64,000 nucleotides of DNA from Cyanoderma ruficeps (GCA_008694505.1 VZDJ01006585.1:11106232-11170231); one strand, 5' to 3'; counted from the first letter of the stretch, positions 25,370 through 37,723 are shown. The notes: generated from the sequence alone by a model not told the origin. Numbers and translations are program-made.

Positions 25370-25425
25370 ATGATAGAATACCCGATTGGAATGGACCTCA
25401 ATGATCCTCTGGTCCAACCATCTTT
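25370..25425 (-). mobile_element. Short CR1 tail fragment
   Basis: GGATGATAGAATACCCGATT, then GGAATGGACCTCAATGATC and TGGTCCAACC, follow the layout of the terminal 50-60 bases of CR1 on the minus strand. It is very diverged and very short. Confidence 0.65.
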
Positions 25426-25715
25426 TATTCTGACCTCTCTTTATTTTCAATCACCTTAAAATGGCAAAGGAAAAGGGTCAAATCCTGCCTCTGTATAATA
25501 TACACTTCTCACTGCAATTTATCTGAAGGCAGAACTAAGGCCCAACTTTCTTACAGTAGAATCTATTAACATTTAATGTAGGACATCTCCTTTTCTCCTC
25601 AGGTCTTACTTCTCAAATTTAATCAAAATCAGTTTTTTAAAAATGTCTAATCTTATCATCTGTCTTTTCACATGAATGCCCTGGCTCTGGTACTTTTTTT
25701 TCCCCTGACTTAAGA
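25426..25715. other. Unique spacer inside the local duplication
   Basis: No gene or repeat is recognisable between the CR1 tail and the second duplicate. Confidence 0.6.
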
Positions 25716-25855
25716 TGAACGCTCCTAGAACAAAAAAACCTGACTTTCAAATGTAATACTTCTAATTTTCAGGTGATTTGAGGGGTAGGCAGGGTGTCCG
25801 TTTGCTTTTCCTTTTTATTTTTTTCCTGTGTAGATGATAATATTTGCGAACAGAT
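25716..25855 (+). repeat. Local duplication, copy 2
   Basis: This is the partner of 24906-25040, offset by about 810 bases in direct orientation. By eye most positions agree, with small indels in the G-rich middle. The divergence shows that the duplication is not recent. Confidence 0.8.
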
Positions 25856-27637
25856 TTAAATTCATTGTCTATTTAAATTTCATTGAAATGTACAATTCAA
25901 TTTCATTGTCAATTTCTAACTTTTGTGTACATGGCATCTTTTTCCTTCACTTTCCAGTCTGTTTCACTAGTCCTTGTTTCCTTCCCAGGTGTCCTAGAAG
26001 TTCCCAGTATAATTGCCAAATCTCCTTCTAGTATCTGAAGCATCTAAATTTCCCTGTTAGTTACTTTTTATTTTAATTGACAAGTTTTTATCTGCCTAGG
26101 ACAGAAAAACTTACTAAGTAGTCATGCTTAGGTGTTAAAGCATTTATATTACATTGGCTTTTTCCTAACCCTAACATATAATTAAATTATTTTGTGTATT
26201 TAAAAAAAAAGTAATCAAACAAAATACACTTTTAATAGTACATGTTTTAAAGAATGGACTAAAGTGAAATTTTAAAAACATGCGTTCCTACTCTCAATAA
26301 GTTCCTTATATTTGTACCTCCTCAGGTCTGACAGAATCACTAATAGCTCTATAAAACAATAAGAAATGAGTCAATACCTTGTACATTCCACAAAAATAAT
26401 GTTTATATAACATTCCATAATTATTTTCAAGGCATTTAATTTGTCTTATATGTGGATATATACATCATTTGCTGCTGCAAATGATGGAGAAAGCAGGTAA
26501 GGAAGTCTCAGATTTCTGAGGTTTCTGGTAGAGTAATTTCAGAGATGCATTTCTTCTGTCAGTAGACACCAGCAATTGCTGCAACTGATGTTTCATCCAT
26601 TACACCAGCTCGATTTCTCAGACAATGGATAATTAGCTAGATTTTTCTGCTGGATGATTACTTCTATCTTTTGAGGAATCTCATGCTATAATGGACAAAA
26701 TGTCATGAATAATGAGGTATTATGTTGGTGAAAGCTACATCACTAAAAAGTATATTGTTCTTTGTCTTTGAAGAAGGAAAATCTTTCATGCCTTAGTGGT
26801 TTCAGTTCTGTTTCATCTCTTGCTTTAGAGAGAATGTTAACACTATCTAGAAAATTAAAAACTGAAGATAAATCTATATAAAGCTCATCTTATATCTGAA
26901 GAAGGAGCTGAAATAAAAGGACTGCTGCAATTTAAAAAATCCTCAGTATGCTCAAAGTTTGTTATTTAATCATGCATGAAGATTTTTTTGCCTCTGAAAT
27001 GGCTTGTTATAATATTATAATTGTATTAGGTGACTCACATTTATGAAATTACTTTAGGATATTGCATTCTATTTCCAAGGATGTATTTTTACTAAGTGCT
27101 GCCTATTGAGTTTATTCACATTATCCCATAGATACAGATGAGGCTCTTTTTTCATCTATGTGAGATGTTTAAAATACAGAAACAGACTCTTTCACCATGT
27201 GCTCTGCGGCAAGTACACTGCACAGCATCCCCTGGATCGCTGCATGTTTTACACAGAGAACAAAAAAGGTGGAATACTCTCAGTTTCTTCTGAACTATCT
27301 AAACAACAGCAATATATTTGTGTTCATAGAAGTTTGCACAGAGGTTGGTACCATTGAGCAAGCAGCAAATGAAGCCAAGGCAATGGCAATTATTAGTTTT
27401 TCACTCTGTTACAAGAGTTCTTGTCACCATGTGGTACATGCCTTTAACTTGGAGCTGCTTGCAAGCTTGAAGACCCAGGGGAAAGACAGAGTGAGAGAGA
27501 GAGGTTTAGTATTGGAAATATGTGCCTTTGAAAACTCCTTTTGATTCCTCATCATTCCTTGACAATTTTTGTTCATTTTGATGCACTACAACACCTGTAA
27601 GGACTACAGGTGTTCTGGAAGGGAGTTTGTGTGTGAT
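25856..27637. other. Unique non-coding DNA
   Basis: No gene or recognised transposon. A 10-bp perfect inverted repeat (27590-27599 with 27605-27614, AACACCTGTA / TACAGGTGTT) lies just before the LTR. Confidence 0.6.
27633..27637 (+). repeat. 5-bp target-site duplication, left
   Basis: GTGAT immediately precedes the TG that opens the LTR and is repeated exactly after its CA end (28184-28188). A duplication of 5 bases fits an ERVL-type integrase. Confidence 0.85.
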
Positions 27638-28183
27638 TGTGTTGGCTTTGGTTGAGGTAGACTTAATTTTCTCACAATGACTGGTATGGGGTTGTCTTTT
27701 GGATATGTGCTGAACACAGTGTTGATAACACAGAGATGTTTTTGTTATGGCTGAGCAGTGTTTATACAGAGCCAAGGCCACTTCTCCTTTTAGTACTCCC
27801 ACACTGGGGCTGCATGGAAAGTTGGGAGGAGACATAGCCAGGACAGGCAACTCCAACTGACCGAAAGGAATATTCCAGACTATATGACATCATGCTCATC
27901 TGTAAAGTGTGTTTGAAATTATGCCATTTGTCTTCCCAAGTCACCATTACTGATGATGGAACCCTGCTCCCTTGGAGATGGCTGAACACCTGCATTCTCA
28001 TTGAAAGTATTGAAAGAATTCCTTGTTTTGATTTTCTTGTGTGTGATTTCTTCTTTTCCTATTCAACTGTCTTTCAACACACAAGTTTTCTCTCTTTTGC
28101 CCTTCTGATTCTCTCCCTGATCCTGTTGGTGAGGGAGTGAGTGAGCAGCTTCGTCAGACTTGGCTGCTGGCTGGGATTAAACA
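27638..28183 (+). mobile_element. Solo LTR, avian ERV family A (ERVL-like), complete
   Basis: The element starts TGTGTTGGCTTTGG, ends GGGATTAAACA and is 546 bases long, flanked by GTGAT on both sides. Internal blocks shared with the reversed copy at 18.1 kb include TGGTATGGGGTTGT, GTTGATAACACAGAGATG, GCTGAGCAGTG, GGAGATGGCTGAACACCTGC and GAATTCCTTGTTTTGATTTT. The positions where I expect a TATA box (about 27898) and a poly(A) signal (about 28062, CTATTCAACTG) are mutated, so promoter activity is doubtful. There is no gag, pol or env sequence next to it: one LTR remains after recombination between the two LTRs of a provirus. Confidence 0.93.
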
Positions 28184-28188
28184 GTGAT
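28184..28188 (+). repeat. 5-bp target-site duplication, right
   Basis: GTGAT directly follows the terminal CA of the LTR and equals 27633-27637. It confirms both LTR boundaries. Confidence 0.85.
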
Positions 28189-28449
28189 GGTGATATACAA
28201 TTAGTGTGGTCCTATCTAGTAACACAGGTCCTAGGTATATTTCGAACGGCTTCAGTGTTTGTAAGGGTTTCAAAGAGGACAAGGAAAAGAGATTTCTGAC
28301 TACATTTTGATAGCTGACACACTTTGGCTGACTATTCTATAGGAGCATAGGTGCACCCACAGGATGATTCTCTTAGGACTAATTTCCTAAATTAAATGAA
28401 GGATACCAAAACTGTGAGTGATAGTTCATTGCTAGATAATATCCCAAGA

Positions 28450-28800
28450 AAACCCATACACAAACCTGGACAAGGCGAATATTGTCAGGGTGCCCCACTG
28501 GCCACCGCAGTGAACAGGAGCAGGTCAGACAGGGAGCACCAAGGACAGTCCCAGCATCAGACATCTCCTGGGAGTGGGGACAGACCACGGGCCCACATGT
28601 GGTTCAGGCTTAGTTGGGTCTGTGACCAGGCAAGACAGGGCTGTGGAGAGCTGGATCAGTCCTGCTGCAGTGTTGCTGGGGCAGGGCCTGATGGCTCTGG
28701 GCAGCTGACAAAGGGTCCTGGGCCATGGCTCAGATGGGGGGACCCCCAAGTGGGGGTAAGGGAGGGGGTGAGTGGAGGGCAGGGAGAGGAAAGCACTCAG
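28450..28800. other. GC-rich block of unknown origin
   Basis: About 350 bases are clearly more GC-rich than the AT-rich surroundings, with abrupt edges. A + strand frame runs open through it (28396-28899, 167 codons, the longest in the window), rich in Gly, Gln, Arg and Ser. It has no recognisable domain, no signal peptide and no splice context. G runs at about 28735-28785 could form a G-quadruplex. It may be a fragment of an unrecognised retroelement or a GC-biased repeat; I find no evidence that it is a gene. Confidence 0.6.
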
Positions 28801-31514
28801 GACTCTGTCAAAATTGTGAACCCAGAGCTACCTTGTCAAAATGGAAAAGGTTTCAGTGTTCAGCAAATTTTGTTAAGCCAGCCACCACTAATGTATTGAC
28901 AAAATTACCTAAATAAAAATGCAAACTAGGGGAATAAGTGTGGTGTCAATAAAGCAGCAAGATACTTGGTGTTTAGCCCAGTGATGATGGAGAAAAACTG
29001 CACCTCAGCTGGCATGATTCTTCTTTTACACCATGAACAGAAGTGTTGTTATTGCTCATGAGTGCCAAACAGACAGGTGGCCAAAAAGTTATTTACTACA
29101 ACCCATGACATGAATGTAAATCATGAGGAGAGCTTGTATATGGTAATGTCGCAAATTAAAGAAATTACATTGTCTGAGACTCGCTCCAGTATCTTTTTTT
29201 CATGCTGTAAATATTCAGGTTACCACATGCCTGCCTTCTCTCTTCACAGTTCTTTACATATCCAGCCCCCAAATATCTTTTAATATACTCTATCAGAATT
29301 AAGACCCCAAGCATGTGCTACATACAGGTAAGACCCCTAAAGTAGTGGCATATCATAGAGATTACTCCAAAAGAGCCAGGCATTTATTTTCTCCAAGCTT
29401 CCCATATTCACAAATGGTTGACTATCATTCTTTTTTTTTCCTTAGATTTATTCTCCCATTTAATGATTAACAAATAATTTTTTTATTTCAGTGAAAAAAA
29501 TAATTAACAAGTACTCTGATGCCACAGCTGAGATATTTAATAATATATGAGTGTTTTGTAGCCTAATGCTTCTAACTTAACTCTAGTAATCGTTCCAGGC
29601 TTTGCATCCTTTAGTCTTCATGTCTAATATACTCATAAAGTGAAGAACATCCTTTGCTGAGTGCTTTCTTTACAAAGCTATGTCTTCAGATGGTGTTCAG
29701 TAAAAACATGCTGTCTTGTTTAGTGATTATCCTTTGAGAAAAAAAAAAAAGATATTGTATACTTGGGATTTTTTTTTCATTTTTCATTATTCTAAATTTC
29801 TCCTTCTTTGGATTGCAGATAGATAAACAAAGATGTATTGGGTACTGAAAGGTAGCCTCAGATATTTTTCTGACTGGAGATTAAAAGTAATGTCCAGAAC
29901 ATGAAAGAATCTTTTTGTTTTATTTCTGGTTTTCTTTCCTTTTTTTTTTTTTTTTTTTTTTTTTTTTNTTTTTTTTTTTTTTGAATGATGTATCATTCTC
30001 TTTCTTGGTATTTTCCTTCCTAATTTGAAAACAACTGTGCACTTCCAGGCCCATTCCACATTTTCCTAGAATCCTTGAACTGGTGGATGAGGCTTTTTCA
30101 AATAACCAGCAGATTTAAAATTTAAGTGTCCAGTGAAGCACATGCGTTGCAGCTCAGCAAGCTGAGCAACTGAATACAGAGCAAATTTAACAAAAAAGAC
30201 TCCTTCTGTAGCCACTGAATTTTTTATTTTGTTTCTTGATCATAGATTTTCAGAGCAGCAAACAAGTATTTTAGTAGTTCATTACCCATTGACTTTAAGG
30301 GGAATAACATACTCAAAACTCATTGAATAGATTAAAAGCATGGATCTTGTTGGAAGGTATTGTATGGCAAATAATTGAACGAAATTCAGATTGCATACAA
30401 TATAACTCTACATAATTACAAATAAGTAGAAAATTGCAGATAAAATTTGAGACAAGAAACTAATATAACAGAGAAATAAAATATTTAAAAAATGCATTTT
30501 AATTCAGTTAAAAATATTCTTCCACTGACTTCAGACCTGGGACAAATTAAAGGATGTGACCCATAGATTTATAATTCTGGAGACTGTTCTTATTCACTAA
30601 AACTATGCCTTTGTAAATGTTTAATGGGTTTATTATGTAGATCTATTTCCTAATTTTTTTAACTTAAGTTCATTATTTTTTTGCATAATAAGGTACATGT
30701 AAATAACTGAATTTATGGTTAATGTCTGGTCCTTTATTTTTCAGCCAGTTCAGGATTATACCTTATAAAATAAGCAACATTAACAAGCATAACCAGTACT
30801 TGGGTATGCAGTATGGTTAGTGGTTTATCCAACACTATTGTTGTCCATGTAAAATTCATTTATAATTTTGTAAATACTTGTTTGTGAAATTTGTATCCAC
30901 CCTATATTGGTTATTATATTTTATACCTTTTTTGAGTTATTGTCAATTTTCTTCCTTTTTATTTTTTTCTCCCTTTTTAGGTAATTAAATTTCAGATATG
31001 AAATATTACAAATTATTCTTTCATGGTCTTCAGAGTACAAACATTGTAGAGCACAAAAATGTGTGGAAATATGCATGTTAAATAGAAAAAACAGAGAAAA
31101 ATCTCAGAGATGATTTTAATGATATATGAAAGCTCTGTGCTCAGGCAACTGTTCCTGTTTCTTCTGATCATATCCACATTCACCTGAACTGGCAAACCCT
31201 AGGAACCTAAAAGCTAAGAAGATCTGGCTTTATGCAAAACTACATTGTCTTTTTAGGTAAATTGAGTTCAGAATAAGTTCATTCTGCCTGCAGTTTCTGT
31301 CTGTATTTTCATCAGGAAATGTCAAGGAAGGATTTAGATGGTCTCTTTCTCCCAACACCATCTATATTACACTGTCACATGGACAATTGGCACAGGCAAG
31401 CTGCCAAATCAGAAAGGGTGCAGTGGGACACATCTACCGTACGTGGGGGAAATCTGTAATAATATAATTAAAGTAACAAAGAATTGGCTGGTCAAATGTA
31501 AATGTCTACTTTAG
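28801..31514. other. Unique non-coding DNA
   Basis: AT-rich sequence without recognised repeats apart from the poly-T with an N at 29940-29982. No exon or RNA gene is supported. Confidence 0.65.
29940..29982. repeat. Poly-T tract with an undetermined base
   Basis: About 43 T in a row with a single N at 29968. The N marks a position that the assembler could not call, so the true tract length is uncertain. Confidence 0.95.
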
Positions 31515-31613
31515 GCTGAGATTAATTGCTCTCTGAAGCCCGCTGGCTGTACCAAGGAGTTGAACCAGCTGACAGGAGAAGCCCAGACAAATGTTGAGAC
31601 CCTGCAGAGTCAG
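31515..31613 (+). CDS. Probable internal coding exon, 99 bp, coiled-coil-like peptide
   Basis: The segment is preceded by GTCTACTTTAG and followed by CAG/GTCAGT, giving standard AG and GT borders. It has exactly 33 codons, no stop in frame 1, and phase 0 at both ends. Its GC content is about 53 percent, far above the flanks, as expected for a coding exon in AT-rich DNA. The peptide opens with a small Cys-containing part (NCSLKPAGCTKE) and continues TKELNQLTGEAQTNVETLQS with hydrophobic residues spaced 3 and 4 apart (Leu16, Leu19, Ala23, Val27, Leu30), typical of a coiled coil. The acceptor tract is only moderate. I do not recognise the protein. Partner exons are uncertain; 44451 is the best downstream match in phase. 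Confidence 0.45.
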
Positions 31614-34600
31614 GTCAGTGCAAGGTCTACAACCTTCTAATACTAATAGCCAAATTATGTTTACCAGGATGCACCAATATTTATGCCCTTAACTACAAAA
31701 ACATTAAGTTCAAGATGTGAGCAGTGACCAAGTCAGCAGGAGCATTTGAATTATGCATTACTCTTTGGGCTATCTACTATTAATCTAAGTTGCTTTGAAA
31801 ACATGATCAGTGCTGGAGACTCCAAATTTTGTGTAGCAATTTAAAATTTGGTCACTCCAATGACCTCATAGAGGACTTAAAACCTGATGTGTCCACCATC
31901 AGAATATAATGATGACAGATATGCTTCAATTTTAAAAAATTTTATCTTTTATGTAAACCCTTAGATAACTCAATATTTTTTGTTTGTTTCTTTTGTTTTA
32001 CTAACTATGCGTACATCATTTTACTAAGATGTCATATTTTCAGCAGCATTATTTGGAATAATATTTCTTTGGCCCATCTCTCTGCTGAGGTTTAATACAC
32101 ATTTCACTATGAGGTCTAATACAGCTATTATTGGTAAAGAACAAAATGACAAATATCAGTAGTTCCCATTCTTAAAACTATTGATTGCTTCTTATGTATC
32201 CAATTAACTTTGTTTTCAGAGTATTGCTCAGTAACATAAATTGCCAGCTCCTCTTGAAAGCTATTCTTGGCTGATTTTGTTAAAATTTCAATACCTGCCC
32301 TTGCAGATCACAAGGCAAATTAAAATAACCAAGACATTCAACATATCATTTAATCCAACCCAAAAATACAACATTAAGCTTTTCTGCCATAACCATTTGA
32401 AACCTTAAATGGACTGGATTATAATCATATTCTAGTCCATTTTTAAACTCTCATCTTGTGATTACTGATAGGAAGAACTTGAAATACTTCAGACATAAGG
32501 GTGGCAGGTACATACTGTTGTATATTTTTGATTAAAGTTTATATTCATTTTTCTGTTGATAGGAAAAGAATGAGCTTCTTGCTTGCCCCTTTAACCAAAA
32601 AAAAAAAAAAAGGCAAAACATATGTGATACATTTTTTCATCTTGAAGTTTAGCAGTTCTTTGTGCCCTCCTTTTTTCTTTGATTGTCCTTTCTTAACTGG
32701 CAGGTAATTTAATTATTGAGTGTATTTTTCAGAACTACCTTTTTATTGGAGAGATGTATGATCATTCCTTACTTCTGGGAAGAGGCAGGGTGTGTGTGGG
32801 AATATCCATGTGTTTACAGATTTGGGTTTGCATGTTTGTTTTTCAAATACAACATCTAGAATTAATTTGCTGGAATCATATATGTTTATGATTATCATAT
32901 ATTCCTGCTGCAATTTTCCCTTATATCCTATCTTTTTACTTTTAAATCAAATCTAATGTAATGTAATTTTAAGTTATATATTTAACTTTTCAATATAATA
33001 CCAGTAAGGAACATATTTTCAGCCTAAAAAAAAATAATTACAGCATATGTTTTCATATTATCTATCTTTTATAGCTATACAATATCCATAAAAAGAGGAG
33101 CAGGGAAAGAAAGGGAAAGATGAAGTAGGTTGTGCATTTTCTCCACATTTCTTTTCTTAATAAGTAGCTGTAATTACGTATTTCTTTTATAACATGTGGT
33201 ATTTTATCATAATCTTGGAAGAATATTTAGATCGTCATAAAGCCATATGTTCTATGCAACACCCCTAAATTTATTAAGAAATGAGAAAGCAGTTAGTGGC
33301 GTTTTCTGTTATTCACCAGATTTACAAACCTTGAAGTATTAATTTGAAGATTGTATTTAGAGATGTTATTGTTATTGTTACATATCAAAGAACTCCACTA
33401 AGGGTAGAAAATATTTAATGTCTCAGTTTCCTGTAAATTGCTCGAAAAATTCTACTAATGATACATCTTCTCCTTTGACTTTATGTTCATAGAAAGACTG
33501 CCATCCTGATAATGAGCATAGATTAATTAAAGCATTGGACTATGACTGACTTTTGGCAACAGCTGTGAAAATCTAAATTGTTCTGTGGATAGTGCAAAGT
33601 ACATAAACAAGATACTTCAAGGTGTCAATGGCCTTAATTAGTACATACAAAACATGTATTTGTTGCAGTTGAGCAGCCTATTTGTTTTATTATCCTTAAA
33701 CTAGCCTGAAAGCTTTCTTCGTTTCTATCGTTCTCTTCTGCTTTGCAGTTTCTTTGGTTAAGTGTCTTGAGTGTTGTTTTCCACCAGTAACATCCTATCT
33801 CATTTGAAACAGGATACCTTTAAAGTTGTGGATTTGAAGTGAACTACCTGTTTTCTTAATTTTCTTGCAGACAAGAATGAGAGATGATTCTTTATTGAGA
33901 ATTAAAGATTCTTTTCAGTAGTGGACATTAAAAGATACTCATCTATCCCACTTTCATAGTAATAGATCATCACACTTTGCATTGTGTTAATATCTGGATT
34001 GTGGTAGCAGCACCATAACAGTAAAAAAATTAAGAAAATTCAGAATGTGGGTATCTCCTTATTTATAAAAATAAAATCAAATCACCACCATCTCCTCCCA
34101 GAACATTGCTTAATATGATGACACCTGAAACAGTTTTCTTATATCAGCCAACTTCAAAATTATACTCCATTAGATATGTCAGGCTTTAGAGACAAACAGA
34201 GGTTGTCTGTCCTTATCAGGATGACTTGCATTTATAATTCTTTTCTGCAGGAGTCATTGTGGGGAGATCAAAAACATATGTGGTACAACATCAAAACTTT
34301 GACCAGACTAAAATAAACCTGAATTGAACATCCTTTCAATCAATATATGAAATTCTCCAAATATCACTGGAGATGGCACTCAAGAATGGATGAGGTACTA
34401 ACAAAGAAGATAAGAAAAAGAAAGATATGAACTGGGGTTAAAACTAAAAAAAAGAAAAATATATTTTAATTGCCTTAAGCAGAGAGAGAAAAAATTACAT
34501 TACTGGCCAGTTGCTAGAGCAGTTACTATTTCCTCAGTGACACTTAGATACTGCAGTGATATATGCTATTATAAGAACAAGAAACTAGCAAGCTAGATAG

Positions 34601-35526
34601 AAGAAATTAAAATAATATATGACCTGTCTTCAGTGGCAACAGGATTAGATCTTGACCCACTAGGTGTCTGATTAGATTTTTTTTAAAGAACTTGCTGTTC
34701 AAAATTTATGTTTTAATTTATGTTAATTGCTTTTTGAACCATTTTATTATTTACTGATGATTGTGAATAAGATAGGCACATTAAAATTTGCTATTAAGGG
34801 TCAGATCATGATCATTTTGCAGAAAAAACCCTAAGACCACTTTAGATTTTGATTCCAAACAATGCAGAATTATCAAGATAATGAGAGTAAAATCTAGTGC
34901 ACCTCATTTGGCAAAAAGGAGATCCAGGCCACCTAAAGAAACTTTTTAATTTTTCAGTGAAGCCAGTACAGAGCTACAAGCATATTTTAAACCAGTAAAG
35001 TGAAATCCAGAACATCTTAGTCAGCTGCTAACATCTTTTCTTTATACACATCTGAAGGCCTAGGAACCACTTGATGACAACCTAACCTTTCTTAATGTAG
35101 GATAGATGTCCTTCAGATATCTACAAGGTTAGACTGACCTAGACACATGTTCCTTTGCAGATGGGATTACATGGACTGATTCCCACTCTGGTTTTAGGAT
35201 TCAGTGGCTATGATACTATCCTAAAATGGGGGAAAAGACAACCTAGACAGTCTACTCAGTCAATATTTAATTATTTTTTTAATGTGTCATACTTGAAATA
35301 GAAGGCAACAAGAGACAATTACTGTGGACCACACAGTAAATGCTTGATGGCTAACACACTCAAATTAGGATTAATATCTTTTTCCCAGTAAATGACTCCA
35401 GAAAGATGAAGGTTTAAACACTTGCATGTTTTCAAAGATAGTAAATAAAGAAGATTAAGAAGACAATAAACAAAGAACCTGTCTAGCTTTATTGTGTTGC
35501 ATGAAAACAATTTCTGAATTAAATTT
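31614..35526. other. Unique non-coding DNA, possibly intronic
   Basis: No repeat family or exon is recognisable in these 3.9 kb. If the exon at 31515 is real, this is part of a + strand intron of about 12.8 kb. Confidence 0.55.
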
Positions 35527-35835
35527 GAGGCAGGTGCTGATCACGGCTCTCTGATGACCAGCGATAGCACCCAAGGGAAGAGCATGATGCTGTATCAGGT
35601 GAGGTTTAGGCTGGATATTATGAAAATGTTCTTCATCCAAATGGAGGTTGGGCACTAGCCAGGCTTCCCAGGGAAGAGGGGAGTGGGAAGTGGGGAGCCT
35701 GACAAAGTTTGAAAAGTGTTAGGACAATGCTCTCAGGCGTATGGCGTGACTCTTGGATATGGTTCTGTGCAGGGCCAGGAGTTGGACTGAATTATACTTG
35801 TGGGTCCCTTCCAACTTAGGATATTTATATGATTT
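35527..35835 (+). mobile_element. CR1 3' fragment, + strand
   Basis: This is the only CR1 in the window on the + strand. It shows GATGACCAGCGATAG, GGAAGAGCATGATGCTGTAT, AAATGTTCTTCATCCAAATG, GGTTGGGCACT, GACAATGCTCTCAGGC, TGTGCAGGGCCAGGAGTTGG and GTGGGTCCCTTCCAACTTAG, in the CR1 order. It contains the end of ORF2, out of frame, plus the 3' UTR. It belongs to the subfamily seen at 15901-16000. Confidence 0.93.
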
Positions 35836-36593
35836 TAAATTTTTATGGAAGATGTGATTGTTAAAAGTCATCCTTATCTGCTAAGATAGGTGGGGCATAA
35901 TAAAGAACTATTTTGTACAACGTTTTTTCTAGGAAATGTTCCCAATAATGTTATCATAATGCAGTCCGACATAGTGGCATTTTTTTAATGGGAGCCAAAC
36001 CTTGTCGCAATCATACTTCCCCTTGAAAATGGTCTCTTGCAGCTGATGGCCTCTGATCAGAGCCTTGGCCATGTTTCTGGGAGCCCCTGTCGACAGAAGC
36101 AAAACAACAATTAAGCTAACATTGGCTGAGTACAGTGGATCATTGAGTATCAGTGCTTGAACTTCCACCATGACTTTCTTAAAACTATAAATGTAGCCAT
36201 AGTATAGTAGTTTTTGTGATCAGTTTGCAGACATCAAGCTCTGAGTGATATCAAATAGTGATAATTTTTAAGTTTTTTTGAGAAAGGAATTGGTGCTCTG
36301 TAACCAGAAATGAAGCTGTGTCATAAAGCACATTTTGGTGCTTATACACATCTGGTATGTACAAAATCCCTCAGTAACACCAAGATTCCTGCCATAACTT
36401 ATCTATGTCCCACATGTTACCTATTTTTTTTTTTTTTTACTTAAAAAGTTTAATAGTTTAATCTCTATATTGGAATGGCCTTTGCATTTGGGAATTCATT
36501 GACTGTCTGAAACAAGCAGGTGTGGCCCCTAATTTAGGAATCTTCACTAAGAATTATTATTAGGCAGAAAGGCTGCAGGCTTTTGTCTTACAG
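35836..36593. other. Unique non-coding DNA
   Basis: No recognised feature apart from a poly-T at about 36426-36440. Confidence 0.6.
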
Positions 36594-36665
36594 GTATCCT
36601 TCCATGCCAGGCAGATCAACACGAAGGCAGTGACTGAGGCATCCTTCAGAATGCCATTGCCTTAA
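36594..36665 (+). other. Alternative terminal-exon candidate (23 codons plus stop)
   Basis: A good acceptor (GGCTTTTGTCTTACAG) precedes a relatively GC-rich frame of 23 codons ending in TAA at 36663-36665. The frame is phase 0, so it could follow the exon at 31515-31613 directly. The peptide (FHARQINTKAVTEASFRMPL within it) is not coil-like and is unknown to me. No good poly(A) signal follows closely. It is either an alternative last exon or chance. Confidence 0.15.
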
Positions 36666-37664
36666 GAAAAGCTAAATGAAGGGTTATGAATCATGACTTG
36701 GTTCCCTTGCACCCACTTCTTTCACCAGTATGACTGGAAATTCTGAGGATAGAATGAAAAATCTAGCTTGATGACAATAGATTCGAAGGCAAAATGTCTG
36801 CAGTGATCAACACTTTTAAGGTGACTTGAAACCTACACCACGTCTTGGAAATCCAACTTCTACAACTTTGTACCTTTGCCATGTACTTGTATGACTGTAT
36901 CAGGACAAATATTATTCAGAAATGGCTTTTCAATTAACTGGAAGAAGTACAAGATCAGAACTTTATAAATTCAAACAGCCAAAGACATCATTACAAATCT
37001 TTAGCTTTTTAAAAACAGTTAGATTTATGAAATAATTTTCTAGTAAGCTATTTTTACATTGCAGGTCATAAGAGATTCAGAGTGATAAGACAGATGGCAT
37101 CACTGACTCCATAATTTAATATACCTTTTGGAGAATAAAGAGGCTGTTTAAAGTGAAAAAGGTTTTTTTTTAATTATTTTTATTTTTGCCACAGAGAAGT
37201 AAGCATCGGCTTTGCAGCCATGCACAGCATTCCTCTGTCAACTTTTACATCTCCATTGTATCAATGGCAAATTGCAATAAGAAAAATCTTTAAGATAAAC
37301 CATATTTACTTCCAGACTGCAATAAAATTGTTTCCTAAGAGAAGGAAAGCAAAGAAATAGGGCTGTAACTCACTCTTAGAAGACCAGCAACATGTACTGA
37401 GATGTATGGATTATATTAAGAAGCTCAGATGCATTTGGTTTTACAGTGTCAGCCGTCTAAATTGTGGACAAATATGTTTATAAACAGGATTATTGGCTCG
37501 CTATATCAACCAGTAATTTGAGGTTTTCCCCACTTGGACTCAGTCTAACAGTTATTTCATTCATTAAGACTGCTCCAGTCTTTCTGCTTATATGTCTTTT
37601 TGTTTAATGGGATGAGTTTCAGACAGATGTGAAATTTCTCCTTGACACACAACTTCTTTATGCA

Positions 37665-37723
37665 TAAAAAAAGAAAAAAAAAAAAAAGGGGGGGGGGAGG
37701 AGGGTGCAGAGGGAGGGTAGGGG
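37665..37723 (+). repeat. Homopolymer A then G run with a G-quadruplex motif
   Basis: A broken run of A changes directly into about ten G, followed by AGGAGGGTGCAGAGGGAGGG and TAGGGG. Four or more runs of at least three G are separated by loops of 1-6 bases (37688-37723), which meets the usual quadruplex rule. There is no promoter or gene start nearby, so a role is unclear. Confidence 0.85.

Noticed and set aside
29787..30059. 90-codon minus-strand frame with a Lys run
   Set aside because: It depends on a poly-T tract that contains an undetermined base.
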